Shown one piece after another: positions 24,633-32,901 of a stretch of 34,888 nucleotides of DNA (position 1 is the stretch's first letter; each line of letters begins with the position of its first letter). Source of the DNA: Flavobacteriales bacterium (GTDB taxonomy: Bacteria; Bacteroidota; Bacteroidia; Flavobacteriales_D; Sanyastnellaceae); NCBI GenBank assembly GCA_030729695.1, contig JANQWV010000018.1, positions 1 through 34,888 on the forward strand, read 5' to 3'. The position numbers and the translations under genes were made by a program. The notes below the pieces were generated by a model, which made no database searches, was not told the DNA's origin, and saw only the letters and a program-made list of their open reading frames with translations.

Positions 24633-24665
24633 AAGGAAATAGGAAACTATTTCCTTTTTCTTTTT
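24633..24665 (+). terminator. Intrinsic terminator overlapping the 3' end of fur
   Basis: AAGGAAATAG, loop GAAA, CTATTTCCTT, then TTTCTTTTT on the plus strand. It ends the MORN-like gene. The 3' arm and T-run coincide with the stop codon and the last codons of the minus-strand fur gene. Confidence 0.83.
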
Positions 24666-25087
24666 CCGTAAAAATTAAGACTGTGCATGGAAATTTCAAT
24701 GTCGAAAATCTCTTCCAACGTAGCCTTAATATTCTGAATGCGTGGATCGCAAAACTCAAACACTTCTCCAGTGTCTGTAAGAATGATATGATCGTGCTGC
24801 TGGTTCTGATAAGCCTTTTCAAAATGTGCAATATTCTGTCCGAATTGATTCTTTCTCACGAGGGCACAATTCAACAACAATTCAATCGTGTTATACAAAG
24901 TTGCTCTTGACACACGGTATTTTTTGTTCTTCATACGAACGTATAAAGCTTCAATATCGAAATGATCTTCAATCGTATAAATCTCAGCTAAAATGGCATA
25001 TCGTTCAGGCGTCTTTCGATGTAAATGCTTCTCTAAGTACGCCGTAAATATTTCTTTAACCTTATCTTGAATATCTTGTTGAGACAT
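24647..25087 (-). CDS. Fur-family transcriptional regulator
   Basis: 146 residues from the ATG at 25087 ([33 protein letters not shown]). The next upstream ATGs, up to 25144, lie beyond a perfect -7 box and are less likely. It has a winged helix with recognition helix [15 protein letters not shown] (about 59-72), then the dimerisation domain with QHDHIIL (His98, His100) and Cys113 (FEFCDPRI). The C-terminal CxxC structural zinc site of classical Fur is absent. It could be an iron (Fur), peroxide (PerR) or zinc sensor; sequence does not settle this. The C-terminal KRKRK is encoded by the T-tract of the facing terminator. Confidence 0.9.
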   Translation of the reverse strand: MSQQDIQDKVKEIFTAYLEKHLHRKTPERYAILAEIYTIEDHFDIEALYVRMKNKKYRVSRATLYNTIELLLNCALVRKNQFGQNIAHFEKAYQNQQHDHIILTDTGEVFEFCDPRIQNIKATLEEIFDIEISMHSLNFYGKRKRK

Positions 25088-25092
25088 GTCGG

Positions 25093-25100
25093 CAAATGTA
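25093..25100 (-). promoter_or_regulatory. -7 element immediately before the Fur-family gene
   Basis: TACATTTG on the minus strand, a perfect TAnnTTTG, with only 5 bases to the ATG at 25087. No clear -33 TTG is seen. A half-site TTATAATATT (25122-25131), similar to one arm of PerR boxes, lies about where the -33 element would be. Confidence 0.4.
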
Positions 25101-25180
25101 CAACGTGAGATTTTCTCTTCCTTATAATATTTCTTCATTTCCACAATAGCCCTTTACTAACATTTGGTGGTTCACTATTT

Positions 25181-25197
25181 TGAAAACTGCGTTTTCA
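25181..25197. repeat. 7-bp inverted repeat in the fur-ftsZ gap
   Basis: TGAAAAC, TGC, GTTTTCA. It lies 76 bases before the ftsZ ATG, in the 185-base divergent gap. It could be an operator or a 5'-leader hairpin of ftsZ; no T-run follows. Confidence 0.4.
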
Positions 25198-25272
25198 GAA
25201 AGAGCAATTCTTCGCTTACTTCGGAGAACCAAAAATTTACTGATTTACCTACCTCAAAAAAGTTCTATTAAG

Positions 25273-27096
25273 ATGTCAGATTTGCTCAATTTCAACCTTC
25301 CAAAACACGAAGAAAACGCCATAATCAAAGTTGTTGGTGTTGGTGGTGGTGGCTCGAACGCCGTTAACTACATGTACAATAAAGGAATTAACGGCGTAGA
25401 CTTCGTAGTGTGTAACACCGATGCTCAAGCGTTGGACAACAGTCCGATCTTGAATAAAATGCAATTAGGACACACACTAACGAAAGGTCGCGGAGCAGGT
25501 GCTCGTCCAGAGGTAGGACGTGATGCCGCGATGGAATCTATCGAAGAGATTCGCGCATTGTTCCATTCAGACTTACAAATGGTTTTCGTTACTGCCGGAA
25601 TGGGCGGTGGCACAGGAACAGGTGCTGCTCCTGTTATTGCTCAAGTAGCAAAAGAAATGGGAATCCTTACCGTGGGTATCGTTACCGTTCCTTTCGCTTT
25701 TGAAAACAAAAAGAGAACAGCTCAAGCAACTGCGGGTATTGAAGAAATGCGCAAAGCAGTTGATACACTTTTAATCATTCGCAACGATAAGTTGCGTGAA
25801 CTATACGGTAACCTTTCATTAAGCAACGCATTCAGTCACGCAGACGACGTGCTTTGCACAGCGGCTAAAAGCATTGCTGAATTAATTACCATTACCGGAA
25901 TTGTAAACGTGGATATGAACGACGTTATCACGGTTATGCGTGGAAGCGGAGTGGCTATCATGGGTAGCGGAAGAGCTCAAGGTGAAGACCAAGCTATTCG
26001 CGCAGTTCAAATGGCTATGGAATCTCCATTGTTGAACGACGACGATATCACAGGTGCATCACACATCTTGTTGAACATCACTTACGGAAACAATGAATTG
26101 AAAATGGACGAGATCGGAGAAATCACTGATTTCATTCAAGAACTTGCAGGTCCAGAAGCCGATATCATTTGGGGGTACGGTAAAGACGAGCAATTGGGCG
26201 AAGACATTTGTGTGAACGTTATTGCAACCGGATTTGCTGCTAAAGAAATTGCAACACTTCTTCCTCTTAACGCAGTGAAAGAAGCTCCAGCTCCAACACC
26301 TGTATTCGTTCTTGGCGATGCGCCAACTGCAGTTGTTGTGGAACCATCACCTGTTGTTGAAGAAAATCCGGTTTTCACTTTAGACACTACTCCGGTTGTT
26401 GAGGAGACTCCGATTGCACCCGTTGCAGTTGTTGTTGAAGAAACTCCGGTAGTTGCTGAAACGGCTCCATTAAATGAAATGCCTGTTGCAGAAGTGACCG
26501 AAGAGCCTTTCAAATTGGTTATTGCTGACGAAATTGAATTGGAGATTGAAAATTCTTTCGAATCGAATCCAACCGTTGAAGAGCCTATCAAACAAGGCGC
26601 TTTATTCTCTTTCGAAGAATTCGAGAAAGCTGAAATGGCGAATGAAGAGATGGTTAAAATGGAAATGGAAGAACCTGAAATTCCAGAATTAAGCACATTC
26701 AAAATTCAAGAAAGCAACACTGCTGAAACGCCTGTTATTCCTAGCTTCGAAAGCATTCGTCAAACATCGGATCGCATGATTCCTGAAACACAAATGACTT
26801 TCAAACCGGAAGTAGTTGCAGAGAATCGCCCTCCACGCACCGAATTAATGGCGCGTAACAAAGAGCGCGAAGCGCGTATTCGTGAGTACACCATGCGCAT
26901 GAAGTCTCCAAACGGATTGAATGAATTGGAAAACGAACCAGCTTACTTGAGAAGAAAAGTAACTTTGGACGAAGGAAATCATTCAAGCGAAAACACCGTA
27001 TCTCGCACCATCTCTAGAGAAGTGACAGACGAAAACGGAAACACACGCATTGAACTGCGCACAAACAATCCGTTTTTACACGATAATGTAGACTGA
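25273..27096 (+). CDS. ftsZ: Cell division protein FtsZ
   Basis: 607 residues from the ATG at 25273 ([34 protein letters not shown]). A TTG 31 codons upstream is rejected. The tubulin-like GTPase core (about 12-330) has [12 protein letters not shown] (109-120) and the T7 loop NVDMND. It is followed by a long linker of Val/Pro/Glu repeats ([14 protein letters not shown]) and acidic stretches. The FtsA-binding-like peptide EPAYLRRKV is near 555-563, followed by a 46-residue tail ending [10 protein letters not shown], a familiar flavobacterial ending. No ftsQ or ftsA lies next to it; the neighbours are a divergent fur and a convergent metG. Confidence 0.97.
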   Translation: MSDLLNFNLPKHEENAIIKVVGVGGGGSNAVNYMYNKGINGVDFVVCNTDAQALDNSPILNKMQLGHTLTKGRGAGARPEVGRDAAMESIEEIRALFHSDLQMVFVTAGMGGGTGTGAAPVIAQVAKEMGILTVGIVTVPFAFENKKRTAQATAGIEEMRKAVDTLLIIRNDKLRELYGNLSLSNAFSHADDVLCTAAKSIAELITITGIVNVDMNDVITVMRGSGVAIMGSGRAQGEDQAIRAVQMAMESPLLNDDDITGASHILLNITYGNNELKMDEIGEITDFIQELAGPEADIIWGYGKDEQLGEDICVNVIATGFAAKEIATLLPLNAVKEAPAPTPVFVLGDAPTAVVVEPSPVVEENPVFTLDTTPVVEETPIAPVAVVVEETPVVAETAPLNEMPVAEVTEEPFKLVIADEIELEIENSFESNPTVEEPIKQGALFSFEEFEKAEMANEEMVKMEMEEPEIPELSTFKIQESNTAETPVIPSFESIRQTSDRMIPETQMTFKPEVVAENRPPRTELMARNKEREARIREYTMRMKSPNGLNELENEPAYLRRKVTLDEGNHSSENTVSRTISREVTDENGNTRIELRTNNPFLHDNVD

Positions 27097-27098
27097 TC

Positions 27099-29147
27099 TT
27101 AACGAACAGTATTGCCCGATTCAACGGGACGTTCAGGGGAGAGCAACGAAAGCTCTCCCTTGTTGTTTTCAGCCATTAAGATCATTCCTGCTGATTCCAC
27201 TCCTTTGATTTCTCTTGGAGCTAAATTCGCTAAGTACAACACTTGCTTTCCAACAACCTGCTCGGGTTCGTATGATTCTGCAATACCTGAAATAACGGTG
27301 CGTTCTTCGGTACCGATTCGCAATTTCAATTGCAATAATTTCTTCGTCTTGGGAACGCGTTGCGCTTCCAATACTTCAGCAATACGAAGATCCATGTTTT
27401 GGAAGTCTTCGAATGAAACATTCGGTTTAATCGATTCCATTTCAACTTCAGGTTGAACCTTAGATGCCTCTAATTTCGCAACTTGCTTCGCCACTTCTTC
27501 GTCGGTAATCTTTTGGAAAAGAATAGGCATCTCGCCTATCGCATGTCCAGCCGGAATCAATTGCGATACTTGAACATCATCCCACTTCAATCCTTCCCAC
27601 TGCAAACCTGTTTTTAATTTCTTCGCGGTGTAAGGAAGGAATGGCTCTAACGCAATAGATAGCGCAGCAACCAACTGAATGCAGGCATTCAGGATACCTT
27701 CTGTTTTTTCCGGTTCGGTCTTTTGAAGTTTCCAAGGCTCTGTTTCTGTAAGAAGCTTGTTACCTATGCGGGCCAATTGAATAGCCAGGGCTTGCGCCTC
27801 GCGGAAGCGATACGCTTCAATCTTTTCACCAATCAAATTGAAGGCAGCCTGCGCTTCTTCAAATTGCGAAGAAGCATCGAACGAAGGGTTCGAAACCTTT
27901 CCACCATAATACTTGTGTGTTAAAACGAAAACGCGATTCACGAAGTTCCCAACGATATCTGCAAGCTCATTATTCACGCGGTCTTTGAAGTCGTTCCATG
28001 TAAACTCGCTATCCTTTTGTTCAGGCATAATAGACGCCAAAACGTAACGCATTTCATCTTGACGATTCGGGAAGTCTTCTAAATATTCATGCAACCAAAC
28101 CGCCCAGTTTCTTGAAGTTGAAATTTTATCTCCTTCCAAATTCATGAACTCGTTAGCTGGCACATTCACGGGAAGGTTAAAGCCGCCGTGCGATTTCAAT
28201 ATGATTGGAAAAATGATGCAGTGGAAAACAATGTTGTCTTTCCCAATGAAATGAACCAATTCGGTTTCATCGTTCTTCCAATAGTCTTCCCAATTCTTTC
28301 CGTTCTTCTCGGCCCAAACTTTTGTGTTCGTGATGTATCCAATAGGCGCATCGAGCCACACATAAAGTACTTTTCCATCCTCAGCTGGAACAGGAACACC
28401 CCAATCTAAATCGCGCGTCATAGCGCGTGCTTGAAGACCTCCATCGATCCAGCTCAAGCACTGTCCAACTACATGCGACTTCCACTTCGAAGCGTCGTGG
28501 TGTTGCACTTCGTTTAGTTTTCCATTTTCTATGAAATCGCGCACCCATTCGCTGTGGTGTTGCATAGGCAAATACCAATGCGTAGTTTCCTTCAACACAG
28601 GCGTGCTTCCACTTAAGGTAGAAACGGGATTTATTAATTCTGTCGGACTTAAAGTCGACCCGCATTTTTCGCATTGATCTCCGTAAGCCTTCTCACTCGA
28701 ACATTTCGGGCAGGTTCCAGTGATGTAGCGGTCTGCTAAAAACTGTTGCGCCTCTGCGTCAAAGTATTGTTCTGAACGGTGTGTTTCGAAGACACCTTTT
28801 TCCTTCAACTCAAGAAAAATTTGCTGACTCATCTCAATGTGTTCAGGAGATGAAGTGCGGTAATATTCATCGAACGAAATTCCGAAATCGCGGAAAGCAT
28901 CGCCCATGAGTTTGTGATAAAAGTCTACAATTTCGCGCGGAGTCTTTCCTTCTTTCTTCGCACGCAACGTAATGGCAGCGCCGTGTTCATCGGATCCACA
29001 GATAAAAGCCACATCCTTTTCCTTTCCTCTTAAATACCGAACATAAATGTCGGCAGGCAAGTATGCTCCTGCTATGTGCCCAATGTGAATAGGACCATTT
29101 GCGTAGGGAAGCGCTGAGGTAACAAGGTGTCTTTTCGGTGACTTCAT
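27099..29147 (-). CDS. metG: Methionyl-tRNA synthetase
   Basis: 682 residues from the ATG at 29147 (MKSPKRHLVTSALPYANGPIHIGH). A TTG at 29210 would overlap the divergent gene. HIGH (IHIGH) and the KMSKS-equivalent (KISTSR) are present. The connective domain has a four-Cys zinc site (CPKCSSEKAYGDQCEKC). The C-terminal 110 residues form an EMAP-II-like tRNA-binding domain (FQNMDLRIAEVLEAQRVPKTKKLLQLKLRIG...). It charges initiator and elongator tRNA-Met. The stop is 2 bases from the ftsZ stop, and the ftsZ terminator lies within its last codons. Confidence 0.97.
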   Translation of the reverse strand: MKSPKRHLVTSALPYANGPIHIGHIAGAYLPADIYVRYLRGKEKDVAFICGSDEHGAAITLRAKKEGKTPREIVDFYHKLMGDAFRDFGISFDEYYRTSSPEHIEMSQQIFLELKEKGVFETHRSEQYFDAEAQQFLADRYITGTCPKCSSEKAYGDQCEKCGSTLSPTELINPVSTLSGSTPVLKETTHWYLPMQHHSEWVRDFIENGKLNEVQHHDASKWKSHVVGQCLSWIDGGLQARAMTRDLDWGVPVPAEDGKVLYVWLDAPIGYITNTKVWAEKNGKNWEDYWKNDETELVHFIGKDNIVFHCIIFPIILKSHGGFNLPVNVPANEFMNLEGDKISTSRNWAVWLHEYLEDFPNRQDEMRYVLASIMPEQKDSEFTWNDFKDRVNNELADIVGNFVNRVFVLTHKYYGGKVSNPSFDASSQFEEAQAAFNLIGEKIEAYRFREAQALAIQLARIGNKLLTETEPWKLQKTEPEKTEGILNACIQLVAALSIALEPFLPYTAKKLKTGLQWEGLKWDDVQVSQLIPAGHAIGEMPILFQKITDEEVAKQVAKLEASKVQPEVEMESIKPNVSFEDFQNMDLRIAEVLEAQRVPKTKKLLQLKLRIGTEERTVISGIAESYEPEQVVGKQVLYLANLAPREIKGVESAGMILMAENNKGELSLLSPERPVESGNTVR
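27135..27169 (+). terminator. Intrinsic terminator of ftsZ, inside metG
   Basis: GGGAGAGC (27137-27144), a 7-base loop, GCTCTCCC (27152-27159), then TTGTTGTTTT. It starts 40 bases after the ftsZ stop and lies inside metG, encoding its GELSLLSPE text. The T-tract is interrupted by two G, so efficiency may be moderate. Confidence 0.8.
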
Positions 29148-29191
29148 CTTTTTTGTGGTGTTTTGCGCAGAAAACTGCGAATTTAGCGCAT

Positions 29192-29199
29192 CAAAGATA
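29192..29199 (-). promoter_or_regulatory. Candidate -7 element for metG
   Basis: TATCTTTG on the minus strand, a perfect TAnnTTTG, 44 bases before the metG ATG. A second box, TAAATTCG (29185-29178), lies closer. A TTG 23 bases upstream would sit inside the divergent carboxypeptidase gene. An inverted repeat CGCAG-AAAA-CTGCG (29166-29179) lies downstream of it. Confidence 0.4.
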
Positions 29200-29204
29200 A
29201 AGCG

Positions 29205-30113
29205 ATGCAACCAGCTTTTTTACAACAAGGCGATACGATTGGAATAATTGCCACCGCAAGATTCCTTACAAGCGAGCAATGGAAATTTGCTGAAGGCATT
29301 ATTTCGTCATGGGGACTGAAAATAAAACTGGCCGAAAACGTATTCACGCCACAGTTTCAGCTTGCTGGAAATGTGGAAGAGCGCACGCAATCTTTCCTTT
29401 CACTTTGGAACGACCAAGAGGTGAAAGCCTTGCTGGTGGCTCGAGGTGGATACGGGACCGTTCATACCGTTGATGAAATTGATCCCTACTTGAATGCTGC
29501 AAAATGGATTTGCGGCTATTCCGATGTGACTGTTTTGTTGAATGCCTGCACGAACAAAAACATTGCGTGCATTCATTCCACCATGCCCATTTCCTTCGAA
29601 CATGCTACTCAAGAAGCATTAGAGAATTTGAGGTGCGCGCTTTTCGGAGAATCTTTTTCATTCCATTGGAATGAAAATCAAATTCAAGTTGGAAAGACGG
29701 AAGGTGAAATTGTAGGTGGAAATTTATCTGTGATTTACAGTCAACTGGGATCTTCCACGCAATTGAAAACGGAAGGAAAAATTCTGTTTTTGGAAGATGT
29801 AGATGAAATGCTCTATCACGTGGATCGTATGCTCACCGCCTTGAAACGTGCGGGAATGTTCAAGAATATTTCAGGATTGATTCTCGGAGGATTCACACAA
29901 ATGCGCGACAACACCGAAGAATTCGGATTTTCGAGCAATAATCCTTGGGGAAAATCCGTAGAGCAAATGATTCTTGAAATTGGATTAAGTAATGAGACTC
30001 CTGTTGCTGTTGGATTTCCGGCAGGACATTTAAACGACAATCGGGCATTTTATATGGGACGAAACGCAGAATTAATTGTGAATGAAAATTCTGCACAACT
30101 GACATGGAAATAA
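29205..30113 (+). CDS. LD-carboxypeptidase (peptidase family S66)
   Basis: 302 residues. The S66 triad is visible: Ser106 in CGYSDVT, Glu197 in ILFLEDVDE and His275 in GFPAGHLND; RGGYGT (80-85) is also typical. The family removes the terminal D-alanine from cytoplasmic tetrapeptides during peptidoglycan recycling (LdcA); there is no signal peptide, which fits a cytosolic site. A minority of family members cleave microcin or other amides. It is divergent from metG with 57 bases between the start codons. Confidence 0.92.
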   Translation: MQPAFLQQGDTIGIIATARFLTSEQWKFAEGIISSWGLKIKLAENVFTPQFQLAGNVEERTQSFLSLWNDQEVKALLVARGGYGTVHTVDEIDPYLNAAKWICGYSDVTVLLNACTNKNIACIHSTMPISFEHATQEALENLRCALFGESFSFHWNENQIQVGKTEGEIVGGNLSVIYSQLGSSTQLKTEGKILFLEDVDEMLYHVDRMLTALKRAGMFKNISGLILGGFTQMRDNTEEFGFSSNNPWGKSVEQMILEIGLSNETPVAVGFPAGHLNDNRAFYMGRNAELIVNENSAQLTWK

Positions 30114-30114
30114 C

Positions 30115-30122
30115 TACCTTTG
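30115..30122 (+). promoter_or_regulatory. Candidate -7 element for the IPExxxVDY-pyk unit
   Basis: TACCTTTG, a perfect TAnnTTTG, one base after the stop codon of the carboxypeptidase gene and 31 bases before the ATG at 30154. It lies within an ACTAC...GTAGT inverted repeat (30114-30129). Confidence 0.4.
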
Positions 30123-30153
30123 CGTAGTTCGTGTAAAAAATACACTAACTAAG

Positions 30154-30567
30154 ATGGGCGCTAAAAACATAACATTTTCAAACGACGAGTATTTGAATTT
30201 CGAATTGATCGGAATTAACTCGAGAGAGAAAGATTTTCGATTGGCCTGGTTTTTAAATCGTGAAATGAAATGGAGTTTGGAGCGCATGAAGCCGCACAAA
30301 CTTGAAACGAAAGAGCAAAACTCAGAACATGAATTGTTCAAGTTCGTTTCCGAAGAAAATCATTACACCATTCACTTAATCTCTAATCGTTCACTTCAGG
30401 GAGTATTGATTCCTGAATATGCGCAAATTGAATATCTGCTGAAAGTTGAAGGCAGAGAAGACATAGACGAATTGTTAAAACAAATAAGAAAAATAACCAA
30501 TGTGCTTGCCGCATTTCATCTGACGCAAGAAAGCCTGAAAAACGTAAGTCATTTGTTCTTCGATTGA
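30154..30567 (+). CDS. IPExxxVDY family protein
   Basis: 137 residues. The signature appears as IPEYAQIEYLLKV (86-98), here with IEY in place of VDY. The N-terminal half reads FELIGINSREKDFRLAWFLNREMKWSLER; no enzyme motif, signal peptide or membrane segment is seen. The family is known only by name in Bacteroidota. Its position, 2 bases before pyk and sharing a promoter, suggests a link to pyruvate kinase expression or activity, but that is inference. Confidence 0.87.
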   Translation: MGAKNITFSNDEYLNFELIGINSREKDFRLAWFLNREMKWSLERMKPHKLETKEQNSEHELFKFVSEENHYTIHLISNRSLQGVLIPEYAQIEYLLKVEGREDIDELLKQIRKITNVLAAFHLTQESLKNVSHLFFD

Positions 30568-30569
30568 TT

Positions 30570-31988
30570 ATGAAAAAAACGAAAATAGTAGCGACCATCG
30601 GTCCTGTATCTGCAAACAAAGAAGTTCTGAAAGGAATGATTCAAGCCGGCTTAAACGTTGTGCGCTTAAACTTTTCTCACGGAAGTCACGACGACCATTC
30701 GAGTGTTGTAGATTTTGTTCGTGAGATTGACAAAGAGTTAGGAACGAACACTGCTTTACTCGCAGATTTGCAAGGTCCGAAGTTGCGTGTGGGCGTTATG
30801 CAAGACAACGGTGTAATGTTGGAAGCTGGAAAGCAAATTATCATTACAACGGAAGAGCAAATCGGAACTGCAACGCACATTTACACGAATTACAAGGAGT
30901 TTCCATCTGACGTAAAGCCGGGTGAGCGTGTTCTGCTTGACGATGGCAAGATTGCGATTCGCATTCTTTCCACCGACGGAAAAAAAGAAGTGTTGTGCGA
31001 GATTATTCAAGGTGGAATTCTTTCATCGAAAAAAGGATTAAACCTTCCTGAAACAAAAGTGTCTCTTCCTTCCCTATCGAAAAAAGATTTGAATGATTTG
31101 GAGTTTGCTCTTTCGATGAACATCGACTGGATTGGACTTTCATTCGTTCGCACGGCGGAAGATGTTCGCGTTTTGAAAGGCATTATTGCTGAGAATGGCA
31201 AGCATGCTAAAGTGGTTGCGAAAATTGAGAAACCAGAGGCATTAGAAGTGATTGACGACATCATTCGTGAGACAGATGCTGTTATGGTTGCGCGTGGTGA
31301 TCTTGGGGTAGAAATTCCAATTGAACAAGTTCCACTTGCTCAGAAGATGATTGTAAAGAAATGTGTTGAAGCTGCGAAACCCGTTATTGTTGCGACACAA
31401 ATGATGGAGAGTATGATTACAAGCATGACTCCAACACGCGCAGAAGTAACAGATGTTGCGAATGCCGTATTGGATGGTGCAGATGCTGTTATGCTTAGCG
31501 GTGAAACAAGTGTTGGAGCTTATCCGGTTGCTGCAATTGCAATGATGAGTAGCATTATTACGGAAGCGGAAAAATTCCCTGGACTTTATTATTTGGAAGA
31601 AGCTCCTTACGAAATGGATGAAACTCGTTTCATCACAGACAGTATTTGCTTCAGTGCTTGTCGTGTTGCGAAGCGCACAGGTGCAACCAGCATTGCAACC
31701 ATGTCGTTCTCTGGATATACGGGATATAAAATATCAAGCTGGAGACCAAACGCGCATGTATTCGTCTTCACAGGAAATAAGCGCATTCTAACGCAGTTGA
31801 ATTTAGTTTGGGGCGTGAAAGCTTTCTACTACGATAAGATGGTAAGTACAGACCAAACCATTGCAGATATTCGTTACATCTTGAAGAAAAACGGATATGT
31901 TAAAGACGGAGATTTCTTAGTAAACGTAGCGTCTATGCCTATTGCGGAGCAAGGCACAACAAACATGTTAAAGATTAGCCGAATATAG
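30570..31988 (+). CDS. pyk: Pyruvate kinase
   Basis: 472 residues from the ATG at 30570 (MKKTKIVATIGPVSANKEVLKGMIQAGLNVVRLNFSHG). The TIM barrel carries the active-site stretch IEKPEALEVIDDIIRETDAVMVARGDLGVEIPIEQVP and the TQMMESM and MLSGETSVGAYP motifs. The B domain lies about 70-165 and the C-terminal domain at 340-472. It converts phosphoenolpyruvate and ADP to pyruvate and ATP. The stop overlaps the 3' end of the opposing gene by 14 bases, and the terminator is inside that gene. Confidence 0.97.
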   Translation: MKKTKIVATIGPVSANKEVLKGMIQAGLNVVRLNFSHGSHDDHSSVVDFVREIDKELGTNTALLADLQGPKLRVGVMQDNGVMLEAGKQIIITTEEQIGTATHIYTNYKEFPSDVKPGERVLLDDGKIAIRILSTDGKKEVLCEIIQGGILSSKKGLNLPETKVSLPSLSKKDLNDLEFALSMNIDWIGLSFVRTAEDVRVLKGIIAENGKHAKVVAKIEKPEALEVIDDIIRETDAVMVARGDLGVEIPIEQVPLAQKMIVKKCVEAAKPVIVATQMMESMITSMTPTRAEVTDVANAVLDGADAVMLSGETSVGAYPVAAIAMMSSIITEAEKFPGLYYLEEAPYEMDETRFITDSICFSACRVAKRTGATSIATMSFSGYTGYKISSWRPNAHVFVFTGNKRILTQLNLVWGVKAFYYDKMVSTDQTIADIRYILKKNGYVKDGDFLVNVASMPIAEQGTTNMLKISRI

Positions 31989-32901
31989 TTTTCGGATTGC
32001 CTTGCAATCCGCCTGTATGAAACATTAAAACCGAACCTTCGTTCGGTTTTTTGTTTCCAACTAAATAAGCGTGCATGAGTTTCCCGGTGTAAACAACATC
32101 AAGCGGAAGATTATACTTATTGTTAATCTGTTGAATGAATTCCACCAATTGATCATTGAATTTTCCATACCCACCAAATTCATCTTCACTAAAAACAACT
32201 GCACGTTCCAACACTTCGTCAGCTGCTGCTTCATCGTGAAAAAAGTAAATGAGCTTGTTGCGAATTTCATTCCGCATGTAATGCTCACCTTTCAACGCGC
32301 TGTATATCCAAACCTTCTGGTGCGGTTTCGATTGAACAAGCAGACCTGCAGCGGTTGTTCCTGTTCCTGCGGCAACAAGCCAATGATCAAAGGCAAAATC
32401 TTCTTCGCTCACCATTTGCATGGCGCCGTTCATTCCTAAATAATTCGCTCCACCTTCGGGGACTAAAAAAGCAGACTCCCACTTGTCGTGAACCCATGCT
32501 TTCATCTCTTCTGTGTTTCGTTCTTCGTAATCGGCCCTTGAAATGAAACAAAGCTCCATGCCGCACTCTTGAGCAAACAATAATGTTGGACTGTATGACT
32601 TCGGCTCTTCCCCACGGATAATACCTACGGCATGTATACCCAATTCCTTTGCAGCTCCAGCTGTTGCGTAGATGTGATTGCTGTAGGCTCCTCCGAAAGT
32701 GACCAATTGCTTGGCGCCTCTTCGATTCATTTCTTCCAAATTGAACATTAACTTAAACCACTTGTTCCCATTGATAGTTGCGTGCATGCGGTCGAAACGC
32801 TTGACAGCCAATTTCACTGTTTCATCGATAAGTAAGTTATCGTAACCAGGAAGTTGAAAATTAATTATTTTGTTCAAGTCAGTAAATTGCATTTTTGCCA
32901 T
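31975..32901 (-). CDS. ACC deaminase / D-cysteine desulfhydrase-like PLP enzyme
   Basis: 308 residues, ATG at 32901 (MAKMQF; a second ATG three codons on is possible). It is a fold-type II PLP enzyme: the cofactor Lys is in NGNKWFKLMFNL (about 47-51) and the phosphate/substrate loop is FGGAYSNHIYATAG. A GTGTTAAGLL loop binds the PLP phosphate. Members deaminate 1-aminocyclopropane-1-carboxylate or desulfhydrate D-cysteine, and many act on other amino acids. No specificity residue can be assigned by eye. It ends inside pyk by 14 bases. Its start codon is directly adjacent to that of the divergent DUF5522 gene. Confidence 0.92.
   Translation of the reverse strand: MAKMQFTDLNKIINFQLPGYDNLLIDETVKLAVKRFDRMHATINGNKWFKLMFNLEEMNRRGAKQLVTFGGAYSNHIYATAGAAKELGIHAVGIIRGEEPKSYSPTLLFAQECGMELCFISRADYEERNTEEMKAWVHDKWESAFLVPEGGANYLGMNGAMQMVSEEDFAFDHWLVAAGTGTTAAGLLVQSKPHQKVWIYSALKGEHYMRNEIRNKLIYFFHDEAAADEVLERAVVFSEDEFGGYGKFNDQLVEFIQQINNKYNLPLDVVYTGKLMHAYLVGNKKPNEGSVLMFHTGGLQGNPKTIFG
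32027..32052 (+). terminator. Intrinsic terminator of pyk, inside the opposing CDS
   Basis: A perfect 10-bp stem (AAAACCGAAC/GTTCGGTTTT), loop CTTC, then TT. It starts 39 bases after the pyk stop and encodes KKPNEGSVL of the minus-strand enzyme. A second hairpin (CGGATTGC-CTT-GCAATCCG, 31993-32011) lies between it and the pyk stop without a T-run. Confidence 0.83.
32869..32897 (+). promoter_or_regulatory. Candidate promoter of the DUF5522 gene
   Basis: TTTG (32869-32872), a 17-base spacer and CATTTTTG (32890-32897, one mismatch to TAnnTTTG). It lies wholly inside the divergent PLP-enzyme gene and ends 4 bases before the ATG at 32902. Confidence 0.4.

Noticed and set aside
25122-25131. PerR-like half-site upstream of the Fur-family gene
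   Set aside because: Only one arm (TTATAATATT) is present and A/T-rich chance matches are common here; not enough for a feature.
25088-25144. Longer Fur-family protein starting at 25144
   Set aside because: It would include the perfect TACATTTG box as coding sequence; the ATG at 25087 gives a normal-length Fur protein. The longer form cannot be fully excluded.
25180-25272. N-terminal extension of ftsZ from a TTG
   Set aside because: The extension (MKTAFSERAILRLLRRTK...) is basic and unlike FtsZ; the ATG at 25273 begins the conserved N-terminus.
26136-26702. 188-residue minus-strand open frame antisense to ftsZ
   Set aside because: It is a Ser/Thr-rich shadow of the repetitive Val/Pro/Glu linker of ftsZ, without recognisable domains or a start context.
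29148-29210. Upstream TTG start for metG
   Set aside because: It would overlap the divergent carboxypeptidase start and the -7 boxes; the ATG at 29147 gives the usual N-terminus.
31993-32011. Hairpin CGGATTGC-CTT-GCAATCCG as a terminator
   Set aside because: No T-run follows on either strand; the adjacent hairpin at 32027-32052 is the likely terminator.
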